64,000 nt of DNA from Parasphingorhabdus sp. (lineage in GTDB: Bacteria > Pseudomonadota > Alphaproteobacteria > Sphingomonadales > Sphingomonadaceae): contig JAUCYS010000001.1 in NCBI GenBank assembly GCA_030373505.1, positions 62,001 to 126,000 on the forward strand. Direction: 5' to 3'. Within the stretch, counting starts at the first letter, position 1; the number at the start of each line of letters is the position of its first letter. Positions 1 through 7,942 of this stretch are shown piece after piece. The notes under the pieces were generated by a model. The model was not told the origin of the DNA, made no database searches, and worked only from the letters and a program-made list of their open reading frames with translations. The translations under genes were made by a program, and so were the position numbers.

Positions 1-23
1 TGCGACTAGCAGCCGCCCGGTTT

Positions 24-662
24 TTACTCGGCTGGCGCTGCCTCTGCGCCTTCGGCAGCTTCTGCACCTTCGGCCGGCTCTTCCGTGCCAGCGGCTTCAG
101 CCTCATCGCCTTCTGCCGGAGCCTCTTCCGCGACCGGCGCTGCCGGCAGCGGCAGGTTCGAACCCTGCGCGTTCAGATAGACCATCAGATTGGCCCGGTC
201 TTCTGCCTTGCCGAGGCCGGCAAAGGTCATTTTCGTGCCCGGCGCATAAGCGCGCGGCGAGGTCAGCCAGGCGTTCATGCCTTCCCAGTCCCAGTTGCCG
301 GGAACGCTTTTCAGCGCATCGCTATAGGCAAAGCCTGCAACATGACCGTGCGGCTTGCCCATGGCGCCCCACAGATTTGGTCCGATACCATTGGCGCCGC
401 CCTGGTTGATCGTGTGGCAGGCCGCGCATTTGCCAAAAACCTTTTCGCCCGCTGCGATATCAGCGGTCTGCAGCAGCGTTTCGATCGAGGGGCCGGCATC
501 CGCAGCGCCGTCAGAGGATTCGACGCCCTCGATGACATAGCCCATCACTTCGGGGCGTTCATGTTTGCCGGCGTGGAAATATTTGCTGCTGACAATGGAA
601 AAACCCAGAGCCGCGATGCCGCCAGCCAGTACCCAACCTGCAATGGTGTTATTGTTGCTCAT
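24..662 (-). CDS. membrane-anchored cytochrome c (CycM-type)
   Basis: Probable inner-membrane cytochrome c that carries electrons from the bc1 complex to a terminal oxidase on the periplasmic side. The 212-residue product has one uncleaved N-terminal membrane segment (about residues 7-25), a class I haem c domain with CAACH at 79-83 and the likely axial Met145 in GTKMTFAG, then a tail of about 37 residues made almost only of Ala, Glu and Pro. Open reading continues upstream, but the ATG at 662 begins the anchor directly and the extra residues look like non-coding sequence. It is divergent from prephenate dehydratase. The family call is firm; the partner oxidase is inferred. Confidence 0.9.
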   Translation of the reverse strand: MSNNNTIAGWVLAGGIAALGFSIVSSKYFHAGKHERPEVMGYVIEGVESSDGAADAGPSIETLLQTADIAAGEKVFGKCAACHTINQGGANGIGPNLWGAMGKPHGHVAGFAYSDALKSVPGNWDWEGMNAWLTSPRAYAPGTKMTFAGLGKAEDRANLMVYLNAQGSNLPLPAAPVAEEAPAEGDEAEAAGTEEPAEGAEAAEGAEAAPAE

Positions 663-873
663 AAATTGTCTCAAACCCCTGAGTGAGCGGCGGCCAAGGA
701 CCTGCCAAATTTGTGCTGTCTGTAAAGAGGGCGAGGGAGCAACGCAAGGCCTCAATTGCCGTAATTTGCGCTTCGCCCGATGGCAAATTCGCCATAGGCT
801 GACCGGAAGGCCACTTCCCTCTTGCCCCGCTGCGTCCCGTTCGACTATCGGAGCAGCGCAGAAGAGGGACGAG

Positions 874-1773
874 ATGGACAGCTTTCCGAAAAACGCATTG
901 GGCATGGTCAGAAAATTGGCCGAAAAAGCTGCTGAACAGCCGGAAAAAGCGATTGCCTTTCAGGGAGCACCTGGCGCCAATTCGCATCTGGCAGCGCTGG
1001 ATTACGCGCCCGACGGGCTGCCGCTGCCCTGTTTCTCGTTCGAGGATGCCATCGATGCGGTGAAGCATGGCAAGGCAGGCTGCGCGATCATCCCGATTGA
1101 AAATTCGCTGAACGGCCGGGTCGCGGACATCCACTTCCTGTTGCCCGAATCGGGCCTGTTCATCGTCGATGAATATTTTATGCCGATCCGGCACTGCCTG
1201 ATGGCGCAATCTGCCGATGTGGCGATCCACACGGCGATGAGCCACCCGCAGGCGCTCGGCCAGTGCCGTCATTATCTGCGCAAGCGCGGTATCATCCCGG
1301 TGGCCTATGCCGATACGGCTGCGGCGGCAGCCTTTGTCGCGCAGCATGACGACCCGCATGCCGCCGCGATCGCACCCCGGCTGGCGGCCCAGATCTACGG
1401 CCTGCAGCCGATCGAGGAAGCAATCGAGGATGCGCCCGACAATATGACCCGCTTCGTCGTGCTGGCGCCGGAGGCAGCGATGCCGGAAGCCAACGGGCCG
1501 CTGATGACGACCTTCGTGTTCGAGGTCAAAAATATCCCGGCCGCCCTGTACAAGGCCCTGGGCTGTTTTGCGACCAATGGCGTCAACATGACCAAGCTGG
1601 AAAGCTACCAGCAGGGCAGCAGCTTTGCCGCGACCGAATTTTACGCCGACATCGAGGGCGCTCCCGGCGACCCGGCGATTGACCGGGCGCTTACCGAACT
1701 CGGCTTTCACTGCAACAGCGTGCGGCTGCTCGGGACCTATCGGCAAGCCCGACCGCGGACGGTCATCGACTAG
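874..1773 (+). CDS. pheA: prephenate dehydratase
   Basis: Converts prephenate to phenylpyruvate in phenylalanine synthesis. The 299-residue protein is the monofunctional type: a periplasmic-binding-like catalytic domain (about 27-200, with AFQGAPGANS near the start and the catalytic TRF motif at 192-194) followed by an ACT domain (about 210-290, ligand-site motif ESYQ at 243-246 where many homologues have ESRP) expected to bind phenylalanine for feedback control. There is no chorismate mutase domain. The ATG at 874 is preceded by AGAGGGACGAG and begins the protein shortly before the conserved domain, whereas upstream in-frame codons overlap the divergent cytochrome leader. Confidence 0.95.
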   Translation: MDSFPKNALGMVRKLAEKAAEQPEKAIAFQGAPGANSHLAALDYAPDGLPLPCFSFEDAIDAVKHGKAGCAIIPIENSLNGRVADIHFLLPESGLFIVDEYFMPIRHCLMAQSADVAIHTAMSHPQALGQCRHYLRKRGIIPVAYADTAAAAAFVAQHDDPHAAAIAPRLAAQIYGLQPIEEAIEDAPDNMTRFVVLAPEAAMPEANGPLMTTFVFEVKNIPAALYKALGCFATNGVNMTKLESYQQGSSFAATEFYADIEGAPGDPAIDRALTELGFHCNSVRLLGTYRQARPRTVID

Positions 1774-1780
1774 GCCTTGT

Positions 1781-2992
1781 TCAGCCGTTTGACGATTCGA
1801 CGTCATTGCCGAACAGCACGATCATCAGGCCGAGTATCGCCAGCAGGATGAAGCCGAAGCCCCTGAGCCGGTTGCCGGGAATCAGAAACGCCCGGCGCGC
1901 GGCGATCACCGACTGCAGCGTGTAATAAAGCGCAAAGGCGCGGCTGGCATAAGCGATGATCTGGAAAATATTGACGCTCCAGGTCATCAGCAGGCCGATG
2001 CTGACCAGAATCGCATAGCCGGTGCGCGCCTTGATCCTGCCCCTGGTCAGTTCCTCGATCAGCCCGCCCGAGCCGCTGGTATCGGCGATCGCGGCGCTGA
2101 ACTGAGCGGCCAGCGCAGCGGCGACCAGCAGCAGCGGCAGGATCGGGGTGATAATCCCCATCATGTCGATGATCGCGGTCTCGCTGAGCGCGAATTGTTC
2201 GCGCTCGAAACTATAGGCAAACAGGCCGATATAGACCATGTAGATCAGCGCGCTGACGAACTGCGCCAGACGCATCGACCGGATTCGGGTGGCGGCGTCA
2301 TAATTATGGCCCAGATAGCGCGAGGTTTCAAAGCCCTGCACCGTGATGATCAGCCCGAAGGCGAGGGTGATCGCCGGCCAGCCGGACAGCAGCGGCGGAT
2401 GGAGGAACAGGGTTCCGGCGCTGGCCTTCTGGTAGAAATACCAGGTCAGGCCGACCAGCAGCCCGACGATGATTGCCAGTTTCAGCGTGACCGCGCCATA
2501 TTCCATATTTTCCAGTGCCTTGAACCCGCGCGTCCAGCCGACGATCAGGATCAGGATATAGATGATCGAGGTCAGCAGCTTGGCATTGGCAGGGGTATCG
2601 AAGCTGGTCAGGCTGACGCCGAAGGCACCGAACAGATTGAGATAATAGCCGACCGAAATGGTGAAGGCGAAGACCAGCGCCCAGGAAGCGGCCAGTTCCA
2701 ACCGGTCGATTCCGTTATTCTGCACCGGCTTATCGACGTTGCGGTGGAGGATATTGAAGCGGATGGCCGATCCGAACAGAAAGGCACCGAGGCACAGGCC
2801 GGCCATGATCAGCGGCGCGATATAGCCATAGTCCGACACCAGGATCGGCGCGAGCACGAGAAAGCCGCTGCCGATGATCGAGGCCAGGGGCGTCACAGTC
2901 GCTCGCCAGACCGGCATTTTTGAAAGGCGCGGAGCGAGCAGCAGCAAGCCGGTCGCGATCACCGACAGGATGATGAGAATATTGAATATCAA
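1781..2992 (-). CDS. multi-spanning membrane protein, APC-transporter-like
   Basis: A 403-residue, very hydrophobic protein with about eleven predicted membrane segments and short loops. The early stretch IIGSGFLVLAP resembles the unwound first helix of amino-acid/polyamine/organocation transporters, so a solute transporter of that superfamily is the best guess, but I cannot name a substrate or family. It ends 8 bases beyond the convergent prephenate dehydratase. The only start that captures the first helix is a TTG at 2992 and no clear Shine-Dalgarno is visible, so the start is uncertain; a GTG eleven codons in is an alternative. Confidence 0.65.
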   Translation of the reverse strand: MIFNILIILSVIATGLLLLAPRLSKMPVWRATVTPLASIIGSGFLVLAPILVSDYGYIAPLIMAGLCLGAFLFGSAIRFNILHRNVDKPVQNNGIDRLELAASWALVFAFTISVGYYLNLFGAFGVSLTSFDTPANAKLLTSIIYILILIVGWTRGFKALENMEYGAVTLKLAIIVGLLVGLTWYFYQKASAGTLFLHPPLLSGWPAITLAFGLIITVQGFETSRYLGHNYDAATRIRSMRLAQFVSALIYMVYIGLFAYSFEREQFALSETAIIDMMGIITPILPLLLVAAALAAQFSAAIADTSGSGGLIEELTRGRIKARTGYAILVSIGLLMTWSVNIFQIIAYASRAFALYYTLQSVIAARRAFLIPGNRLRGFGFILLAILGLMIVLFGNDVESSNG

Positions 2993-3136
2993 GGCAAAAT
3001 CCGATGGTTCGGGCTGATGGCGAAGGAAGGCGAGCAGGATAGCCCTGTGGCCAAGCGCTTGTCGACGGGTTTTTCACCGATCGGGCGGAGCGGCGGCATA
3101 TAGGCGGTGGACAGGGTCACACGGGTCACACCCCCT

Positions 3137-3940
3137 TTAGGGGAAAGGTCTGCTGTCCGGATCGGGCCAATCCCCCGAGTCATCGTCATCTTCATCGCCG
3201 TCATAGTCGAGGCCTTCGGGAGCCACTTTCTCCCAGAAATCCGGCTCGTCCATCATGCCGCTGCGTTCAGCGCGGGCCCATTGCAGATCGTCCCATTCTT
3301 CTGCCTTGCAGGGATCAAGATCGGACGTGTCGATGTCCTCCGGCGGGGTCTGCGCTATCCGATCGCGTTCCTGACACATCTCGAGTCGGGCAAACAGCTC
3401 CTCATCGCTCGGACCCGAGCGGCTGCGGCCTGAGACAAAGGTGCGCCGGGCGCGGGCTGTCTCATCCTGCCGTGCCAGCATTTCGTCGCAATCATCGCCT
3501 TCGCCAATCGCTTCCACCATCGCGTCAAAATCGGCGGCGGCTTCGCGTGCGGCTTCACCGGCCATATCGATGCCCTCGGCCTTGGCATCGAGTCGGGCCA
3601 GCGCCGCGAGCAGGAGGCCGGGTGAAAAGCGGGTGCGCTCGCCGACCTCCTCGCCATGATACCAGACGGTCTCCGTCCAGCCATGGAGGCCGGTTTCGAG
3701 CAGGGTCTCTGCATAAAGATCGCGCGCATGGATCAGCGCTGCATCCCAGGCGCGGTCGAAGGCGCGCCCTTCCTGCTGCCGGCGCAGGCGATAGGCCCCT
3801 TCGCGGCTCATCCCGACATAGGCGGCAGAAGCCTTGACCGAGCCGCAACGAGCGAGGGCTTCCAGAAATTCACGCTGTTTTTCCGGGGTCCAGCTTGGCT
3901 GGGGCGATGGAGGAAGATCATCAAAGGGGTCTATATGCAT
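3137..3940 (-). CDS. hypothetical protein with N-terminal helix-turn-helix
   Basis: A 267-residue protein of unknown function. Residues about 18-70 form a helix-turn-helix-like segment (KQREFLEALARCGSVKASAA, then an SREGAYRLRR recognition-helix-like stretch), reminiscent of phage terminase small subunits and of a sphingomonad protein family that I know only as hypothetical. The C-terminal third is strongly acidic and ends in Asp-rich runs. The ATG at 3940 gives a protein that begins immediately before the domain; codons upstream lie in an AT-rich tract (3945-3995) that is probably its promoter region. No other phage gene is nearby, so a cellular DNA-binding role is more likely, but this is inference. 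Confidence 0.6.
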   Translation of the reverse strand: MHIDPFDDLPPSPQPSWTPEKQREFLEALARCGSVKASAAYVGMSREGAYRLRRQQEGRAFDRAWDAALIHARDLYAETLLETGLHGWTETVWYHGEEVGERTRFSPGLLLAALARLDAKAEGIDMAGEAAREAAADFDAMVEAIGEGDDCDEMLARQDETARARRTFVSGRSRSGPSDEELFARLEMCQERDRIAQTPPEDIDTSDLDPCKAEEWDDLQWARAERSGMMDEPDFWEKVAPEGLDYDGDEDDDDSGDWPDPDSRPFP

Positions 3941-4028
3941 GACATCATTCTTTCTTATGGTGAAAAAGGAATGATATATATAACCTATATGGTTTGTTGT
4001 AGGAAAGGCCCGGCTAGACTTTTGATGC

Positions 4029-4071
4029 AAAAATATGAATTGCTACCGGCTTCGGCGACCGGGAGCAATTC
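4029..4071 (-). terminator. intrinsic terminator after the homocysteine methyltransferase gene
   Basis: Arms GAATTGCT (4037-4044) and AGCAATTC (4064-4071) are perfectly complementary, continued by CCGG/CCGG inside one mismatch. Read on the minus strand the stem is followed by ATATTTTTG, which is the expected order for transcription leaving the gene that ends at 4082. Confidence 0.7.
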
Positions 4072-4081
4072 GCAGATCATG

Positions 4082-5026
4082 CTAGGCCGCCTGTCTGTGC
4101 AACAGCTTTGATACGCAGCCGACATGGCGGTGATCGGTGCCGCAGCATCCGCCGACCACGCGTAGGGATGGCAGCAATGCGGCCAGTTCGTGGTGCAGCT
4201 CGCCAAATTCCAGCGGGTCGCCGGCGTCGAGCGTTTCGGCCTCGTCCAGTTCCGCGTGGCTGAGCCGCGAGGCATTGGCGCGGACGCCGCCGATGCGCGA
4301 GGGCCAGCCCGATCCCGAAGCGAGCGTGTCGCGGAAATGGTCGGGGTGAGCGCAATTGACCATATAATAAGCCGGTGCTGTGCCGGTTTCCCGGTCGACC
4401 GCTTCGATGGCCTCGCCGAGCAGATCGCCGCTGGGCAAGCGACCATCGGTTTCGACCGTGAAGGATATGACCGAGGGCAATCCCTCTGCCTGAGCGGCAC
4501 GGGCAATGCCGACCGCTTCCGGGATGCCGGTCATGGTGATCGCCGAGATCATGTCGACGCCGCTCGCTGCGAGGGCGTGGATTTGCAGCGTGTGAATGCG
4601 CTGCGCGGTTTTCGCATCGGTGATCGTGCCGGCTTCATAGCCGTCACCTGCCGGGCCGATGACCCCGTTGACGAGAATGTCGGCAACGCGGTCAGACCAA
4701 TTGCTGCGAATATCACGGGCAAAATCGACGGCGTCGCGGCTCAGCCGCAGCAAGTCCGCTTCCGACCGGCCAAGCTTGTCTGCCCATATCGGCGTGCCGC
4801 GCCAGGTTGCGGTGTCGAGCACAAATCCCGTGTCCGCCCGATCGGCCATTTCCAGGAATCCGTCAAAATAGCGGCGCAACGCCGCTCGGGCCTCGTCATC
4901 GTCCAGCAGCACAATCGCGGCAAATTCGGGGGCCGAGAAACCCTGCTGGAAGAACAGCCAGGTCTCCAGTCCGCCATCGGTGAGCCAGGGCCGGTCGGCC
5001 TGCATCAGTCTGTCAATTGTCGTCAT
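4082..5026 (-). CDS. homocysteine S-methyltransferase family protein
   Basis: A 314-residue cytoplasmic enzyme expected to move a methyl group to homocysteine, giving methionine; the donor is probably S-methylmethionine or a betaine-like compound. It is the short, single-domain form (no cobalamin or folate modules). Zinc ligands are all visible: Cys225 in NCAHPDHF and the pair Cys294-Cys295 in GGCCGTDHRH; LTDGGLETWL near the N terminus is the usual opening strand. The ATG at 5026 has a strong GAGGAGAT site just upstream. A TetR gene is divergent and the shared region carries a repeated palindromic element, suggesting local control. Donor specificity cannot be read from sequence. Confidence 0.87.
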   Translation of the reverse strand: MTTIDRLMQADRPWLTDGGLETWLFFQQGFSAPEFAAIVLLDDDEARAALRRYFDGFLEMADRADTGFVLDTATWRGTPIWADKLGRSEADLLRLSRDAVDFARDIRSNWSDRVADILVNGVIGPAGDGYEAGTITDAKTAQRIHTLQIHALAASGVDMISAITMTGIPEAVGIARAAQAEGLPSVISFTVETDGRLPSGDLLGEAIEAVDRETGTAPAYYMVNCAHPDHFRDTLASGSGWPSRIGGVRANASRLSHAELDEAETLDAGDPLEFGELHHELAALLPSLRVVGGCCGTDHRHVGCVSKLLHRQAA

Positions 5027-5091
5027 AGAATATCTCCTCATATCTGGTGACGGGAGCGGCATATCCATCGAACGCGATGATGAGACTAGTC

Positions 5092-5108
5092 GATCCGTGG
5101 TACGGTTC
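5092..5108. promoter_or_regulatory. candidate TetR operator, copy 1
   Basis: GATCCGTGGTACGGTTC is a near-palindrome (GA.CCGT...ACGG.TC) between the homocysteine methyltransferase and TetR genes. Its core CGTGGTAC recurs once more at 5195-5202 in the same gap. Confidence 0.4.
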
Positions 5109-5190
5109 GGCCAGTTCAAAAGAATATAATATTTACAGAAATTTACCGGAAAAGGGCCAAAGCGGCCGGGGCGCGCGTTGCAAAAAACCA

Positions 5191-5206
5191 TACTCGTGGT
5201 ACAGTA
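5191..5206. promoter_or_regulatory. candidate TetR operator, copy 2
   Basis: TACTCGTGGTACAGTA shares the core CGTGGTAC with the site 99 bases upstream and has symmetric outer arms TACT/AGTA. It lies 29 bases before the proposed TetR start, a natural place for autorepression. Confidence 0.4.
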
Positions 5207-5234
5207 AATCTCCACGCAGGTGGAGGGACAGGCA

Positions 5235-5843
5235 GTGGCGCGCGGCAGTGAAACCCGTTCGAAAATCATGGATGTCGCACAGGCTGCGATCCTCGCCAAA
5301 GGCTTTGAAGCGACCTCGATCGAAGAGATTGTCGCGGGTTCCGAGATTACCCGCAGCGGTTTCTTTTATCACTTTCCCGACAAAAATGCCCTGGCTCATG
5401 CCCTGATCAAGCGCCATATCGAGGTCGAGAACGAGCTGTTCGGGCGCGCCGCCGCACTGGGCGAGGGGCCGCTGCAGACCATGCTGATCGGTCTCAAGCT
5501 GATGGCGGAGTTGCTTGACGATATGCCGAATGGCCATCCGGGCTGCATCGTCGCGACCGCCGCCTATCAGGACCGGCTGTTCAACCGGGATGTGCGGGAC
5601 GCGAACAAGCGTGCGGCGCTTGGCTGGCGCAGCCGTTTTCGCGGAATGTTCGAGGATATCGTCGCCACTCACAGGATGCGAGACGATGTCGACATCGACC
5701 AGCTGGCCGATATGGTGAGCGCGATTATCGAGGGCGGACTGATCCTGTCACGGGCGGTGGACGAGCCGTCTGTAACCGCGCAGCAGGTCCGGTTGCTGCA
5801 ATCCTATGTAAAGCTGCTGTTCGCGCCGGAGCCCGGCCTGTGA
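5235..5843 (+). CDS. TetR/AcrR family transcriptional regulator
   Basis: A 202-residue one-component repressor. The N-terminal helix-turn-helix (about 10-55) includes ATSIEEIVAGSEITRSGFFY, which fits the TetR recognition helix, and the rest is a helical ligand-binding domain typical of the family in length. A GTG at 5235 lies 8 bases after GGAGG (about 5222-5226) and is preferred to the in-frame GTG at 5220, which has no such site. It is divergent from the homocysteine methyltransferase gene, so that gene is the likely target; two copies of a CGTGGTAC palindrome lie between them. The ligand is unknown. Confidence 0.88.
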   Translation: MARGSETRSKIMDVAQAAILAKGFEATSIEEIVAGSEITRSGFFYHFPDKNALAHALIKRHIEVENELFGRAAALGEGPLQTMLIGLKLMAELLDDMPNGHPGCIVATAAYQDRLFNRDVRDANKRAALGWRSRFRGMFEDIVATHRMRDDVDIDQLADMVSAIIEGGLILSRAVDEPSVTAQQVRLLQSYVKLLFAPEPGL

Positions 5844-5852
5844 CGAAGCCGC

Positions 5853-6173
5853 CTATTTCCGGCGTTTCTTGCGTGCCGCATAGCGTTCGTCGCGAGCGGC
5901 CTTTTTCTCGGTTTCGGTCAGGCCAAGCGCGAGCTTGGGCTTTGCCTTTTCCTTCGCCGCCTTGCGGTCGGCCTTCTGCTGTTCGAATGCGGCGCGTTTC
6001 TCTGCGCTGGCGGCGGCCTGTTTTTGCTCGCGGGCGAGTTCGGCTGCCTTGCGCTCGGCCAGGACTTCCGGGCTGAGGGGCTTTTTGGCCTTCAGTTTTT
6101 TGAGCGCATCCTGCTTGGCCTTCGCGGCCATACGAGTGCGTTCCTGGAAACCTGGTTCTGAAAATGGCGGCAT
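5853..6173 (-). CDS. DUF6481 family protein
   Basis: A 106-residue, highly charged protein rich in Lys, Ala, Glu and Arg. After a short FSEPGFQERTR-like opening it is predicted to be one long, mostly coiled helix, ending in a very basic tail (AARKKRRK). This arrangement matches small alphaproteobacterial proteins labelled DUF6481, whose function is unknown; binding to nucleic acid or ribosomes is only a guess from charge. I chose the ATG at 6173 because AAGGA sits about 12 bases upstream; a TTG four codons earlier is too close to that site. The gene converges on the TetR gene with a 9-base gap. Confidence 0.7.
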   Translation of the reverse strand: MPPFSEPGFQERTRMAAKAKQDALKKLKAKKPLSPEVLAERKAAELAREQKQAAASAEKRAAFEQQKADRKAAKEKAKPKLALGLTETEKKAARDERYAARKKRRK

Positions 6174-6446
6174 ATGCGTTGACAATTCCTTGCTGGAGAT
6201 GGCGGGTTATCGGATGGAACCCGAAAGCAGTTGCTGCCCCTACAGACAATGACCCGGTCGGGCAATGTTTAAGCGTTCGGCGCGGACGGGGCGGTAGATT
6301 ATAAGCTTTGCCGCCGGGAACCATTGCAGCGTCCGGACGTAAAAACAGCATCAGCTGGCGGATATGCCCCGCCGGTTCGGACCTGCGGTGGTCTTCGCCG
6401 GTCGAGCCACCGCTATCATCTGCCTCCAGGGAAGGACGCCGTCATC

Positions 6447-6956
6447 ATGGAAACCACAGAACTGACCGTCAATGGCAAGCGCCATGAGCTGGAGGCCGAC
6501 AGCCGGGTCACCCTGCTCGATGCGCTGCGCAATCATCTCGGGCTGACCGGGACCAAGAAGGGCTGTGACCATGGCCAGTGCGGGGCCTGCACCGTGATCG
6601 TCGAGGGCCGGCGGATCAACAGCTGCCTGACCTTGGCCTGCATGCACGACGGTGACGAGATTACCACCATCGAGGGGCTGGGCGAACCGGGCAATCTGTC
6701 CGACCTGCAGGCGGCCTTTGTCGCGCATGACGGTTTTCAGTGCGGCTATTGCACGCCGGGTCAGATCTGCTCCGCAACGGCGATGATCGAGGAAGCGAAG
6801 GCGGGCTGGCCGAGTTTCGTGTCGGACGATCTGGCGGGGCCGGATGCGCTGAGTGACGAGGAAATATCGGAGCGGATGAGCGGCAATCTGTGCCGCTGCG
6901 CCGCCTATCCCAATATCGTCAATGCGATCCGTCAGGTTGCGGGAGGCAAGTCATGA
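6447..6956 (+). CDS. paoA: aldehyde/xanthine oxidoreductase, 2Fe-2S subunit (PaoA/YagT-like)
   Basis: Small electron-transfer subunit of a molybdenum hydroxylase. The 169-residue chain has the N-terminal ferredoxin fold with Cys40, Cys45, Cys48 and Cys60 for one 2Fe-2S cluster, and the C-terminal helical domain with Cys99, Cys102, Cys149 and Cys151 for the second. E. coli PaoA starts with a twin-arginine signal; this protein starts [10 protein letters not shown] with no signal, so the complex should be cytoplasmic. It is the first gene of a three-gene operon, and its stop overlaps the next start by four bases (ATGA). The precise substrate (aromatic aldehyde or purine) is not determined. Confidence 0.9.
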   Translation: METTELTVNGKRHELEADSRVTLLDALRNHLGLTGTKKGCDHGQCGACTVIVEGRRINSCLTLACMHDGDEITTIEGLGEPGNLSDLQAAFVAHDGFQCGYCTPGQICSATAMIEEAKAGWPSFVSDDLAGPDALSDEEISERMSGNLCRCAAYPNIVNAIRQVAGGKS

Positions 6957-7942
6957 AGCCTTTTACCTATGCCAAGGCGAATGACCGCGCCGATGCGACC
7001 AGCCAGGCGGCGGACGATGCGACCTTTATCGCCGGCGGCACCAATCTGCTCGATCTGACGAAGCTGGAGGTGATGGCACCCGACAGGCTGGTCGATATCA
7101 ACCGGCTGGACTTGGCGGAGATCAGCGAGACCGACGAGGGCGGGCTGCGGATCGGCGCGCTGGTGAGCAACAGCGACTGTGCCGCCCATGTCCGCGTGCG
7201 GCAGGTCTATCCGGTGCTGTCGCGGGCGATCCTCGCGGGGGCCAGCGGACAGTTGCGCAATAAGGCGACCACCGGCGGCAATCTGTGCCAGCGGACTCGC
7301 TGCTATTATTTCTACGACACGGCGATGCCGTGCAACAAGCGCGAGCCGGGTTCCGGCTGCCAGGCGCTGCAGGGGTTCAACCGCATCCACGCGATCCTGG
7401 GCGCGAGCGAGGCCTGTATCGCGACCTATCCCGGCGACATGGCGGTGGCGATGACCGCGCTGGATGCTGCGGTCGAGATCGAGAGCGCGGCTGGCGAGGT
7501 TCGGCTGATACCGGTCCGGGATTTTCACCGGTTGCCAGGGGATCATCCGGAGAAAGACAATATTCTGGAGGCGGGCGATCTGATCACTGCGGTGATTCTG
7601 CCGCCTCCGGTCACCGGCAGGCAGATTTACCGCAAGGTCCGCGACCGCGCTTCCTATGCCTTTGCGCTCTGTTCGATGGCGGCGGTGGTCGAGATGGACG
7701 GCGACAGGATCGCCTCGGCCGCGCTGGCCTTTGGCGGGCTGGCGCACAAGCCGTGGCGGGACGAGGCGGTCGAGGCGCTGCTGGTCGGGGAAAAGCCGAG
7801 CGCGGCCCTGTTTGGCCGGGCAGCGGATCAATTGCTCGCCGAGGCCAGGGGCTATGGCAGCAATGATTTCAAGATAGCATTGACGCGGCGGGTGCTGATT
7901 GCCGTCCTCACAGAAGCCACGCAAGAAGGAGCCGCCGCATGA
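6953..7942 (+). CDS. paoB: aldehyde/xanthine oxidoreductase, FAD subunit (PaoB/YagS-like)
   Basis: Medium subunit that carries FAD and passes electrons to the final acceptor. In the 329-residue chain the FAD-binding motifs are AGGTNL (27-32) and TTGGNL (107-112 region). Just after it, Cys112, Cys117, Cys127 and Cys136 lie in an inserted loop (CQRTRCYYF ... PCNKREPGSGC); such a loop binds an additional 4Fe-4S cluster in E. coli PaoB and in 4-hydroxybenzoyl-CoA reductase, and separates this group from ordinary xanthine dehydrogenases. The gene overlaps both neighbours by four bases, indicating translational coupling. Confidence 0.9.
   Translation: MKPFTYAKANDRADATSQAADDATFIAGGTNLLDLTKLEVMAPDRLVDINRLDLAEISETDEGGLRIGALVSNSDCAAHVRVRQVYPVLSRAILAGASGQLRNKATTGGNLCQRTRCYYFYDTAMPCNKREPGSGCQALQGFNRIHAILGASEACIATYPGDMAVAMTALDAAVEIESAAGEVRLIPVRDFHRLPGDHPEKDNILEAGDLITAVILPPPVTGRQIYRKVRDRASYAFALCSMAAVVEMDGDRIASAALAFGGLAHKPWRDEAVEALLVGEKPSAALFGRAADQLLAEARGYGSNDFKIALTRRVLIAVLTEATQEGAAA

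Noticed and set aside
3137-3940. A prophage, suggested by the terminase-like helix-turn-helix
   Set aside because: No integrase, capsid, portal or lysis gene, and no attachment repeats nearby.
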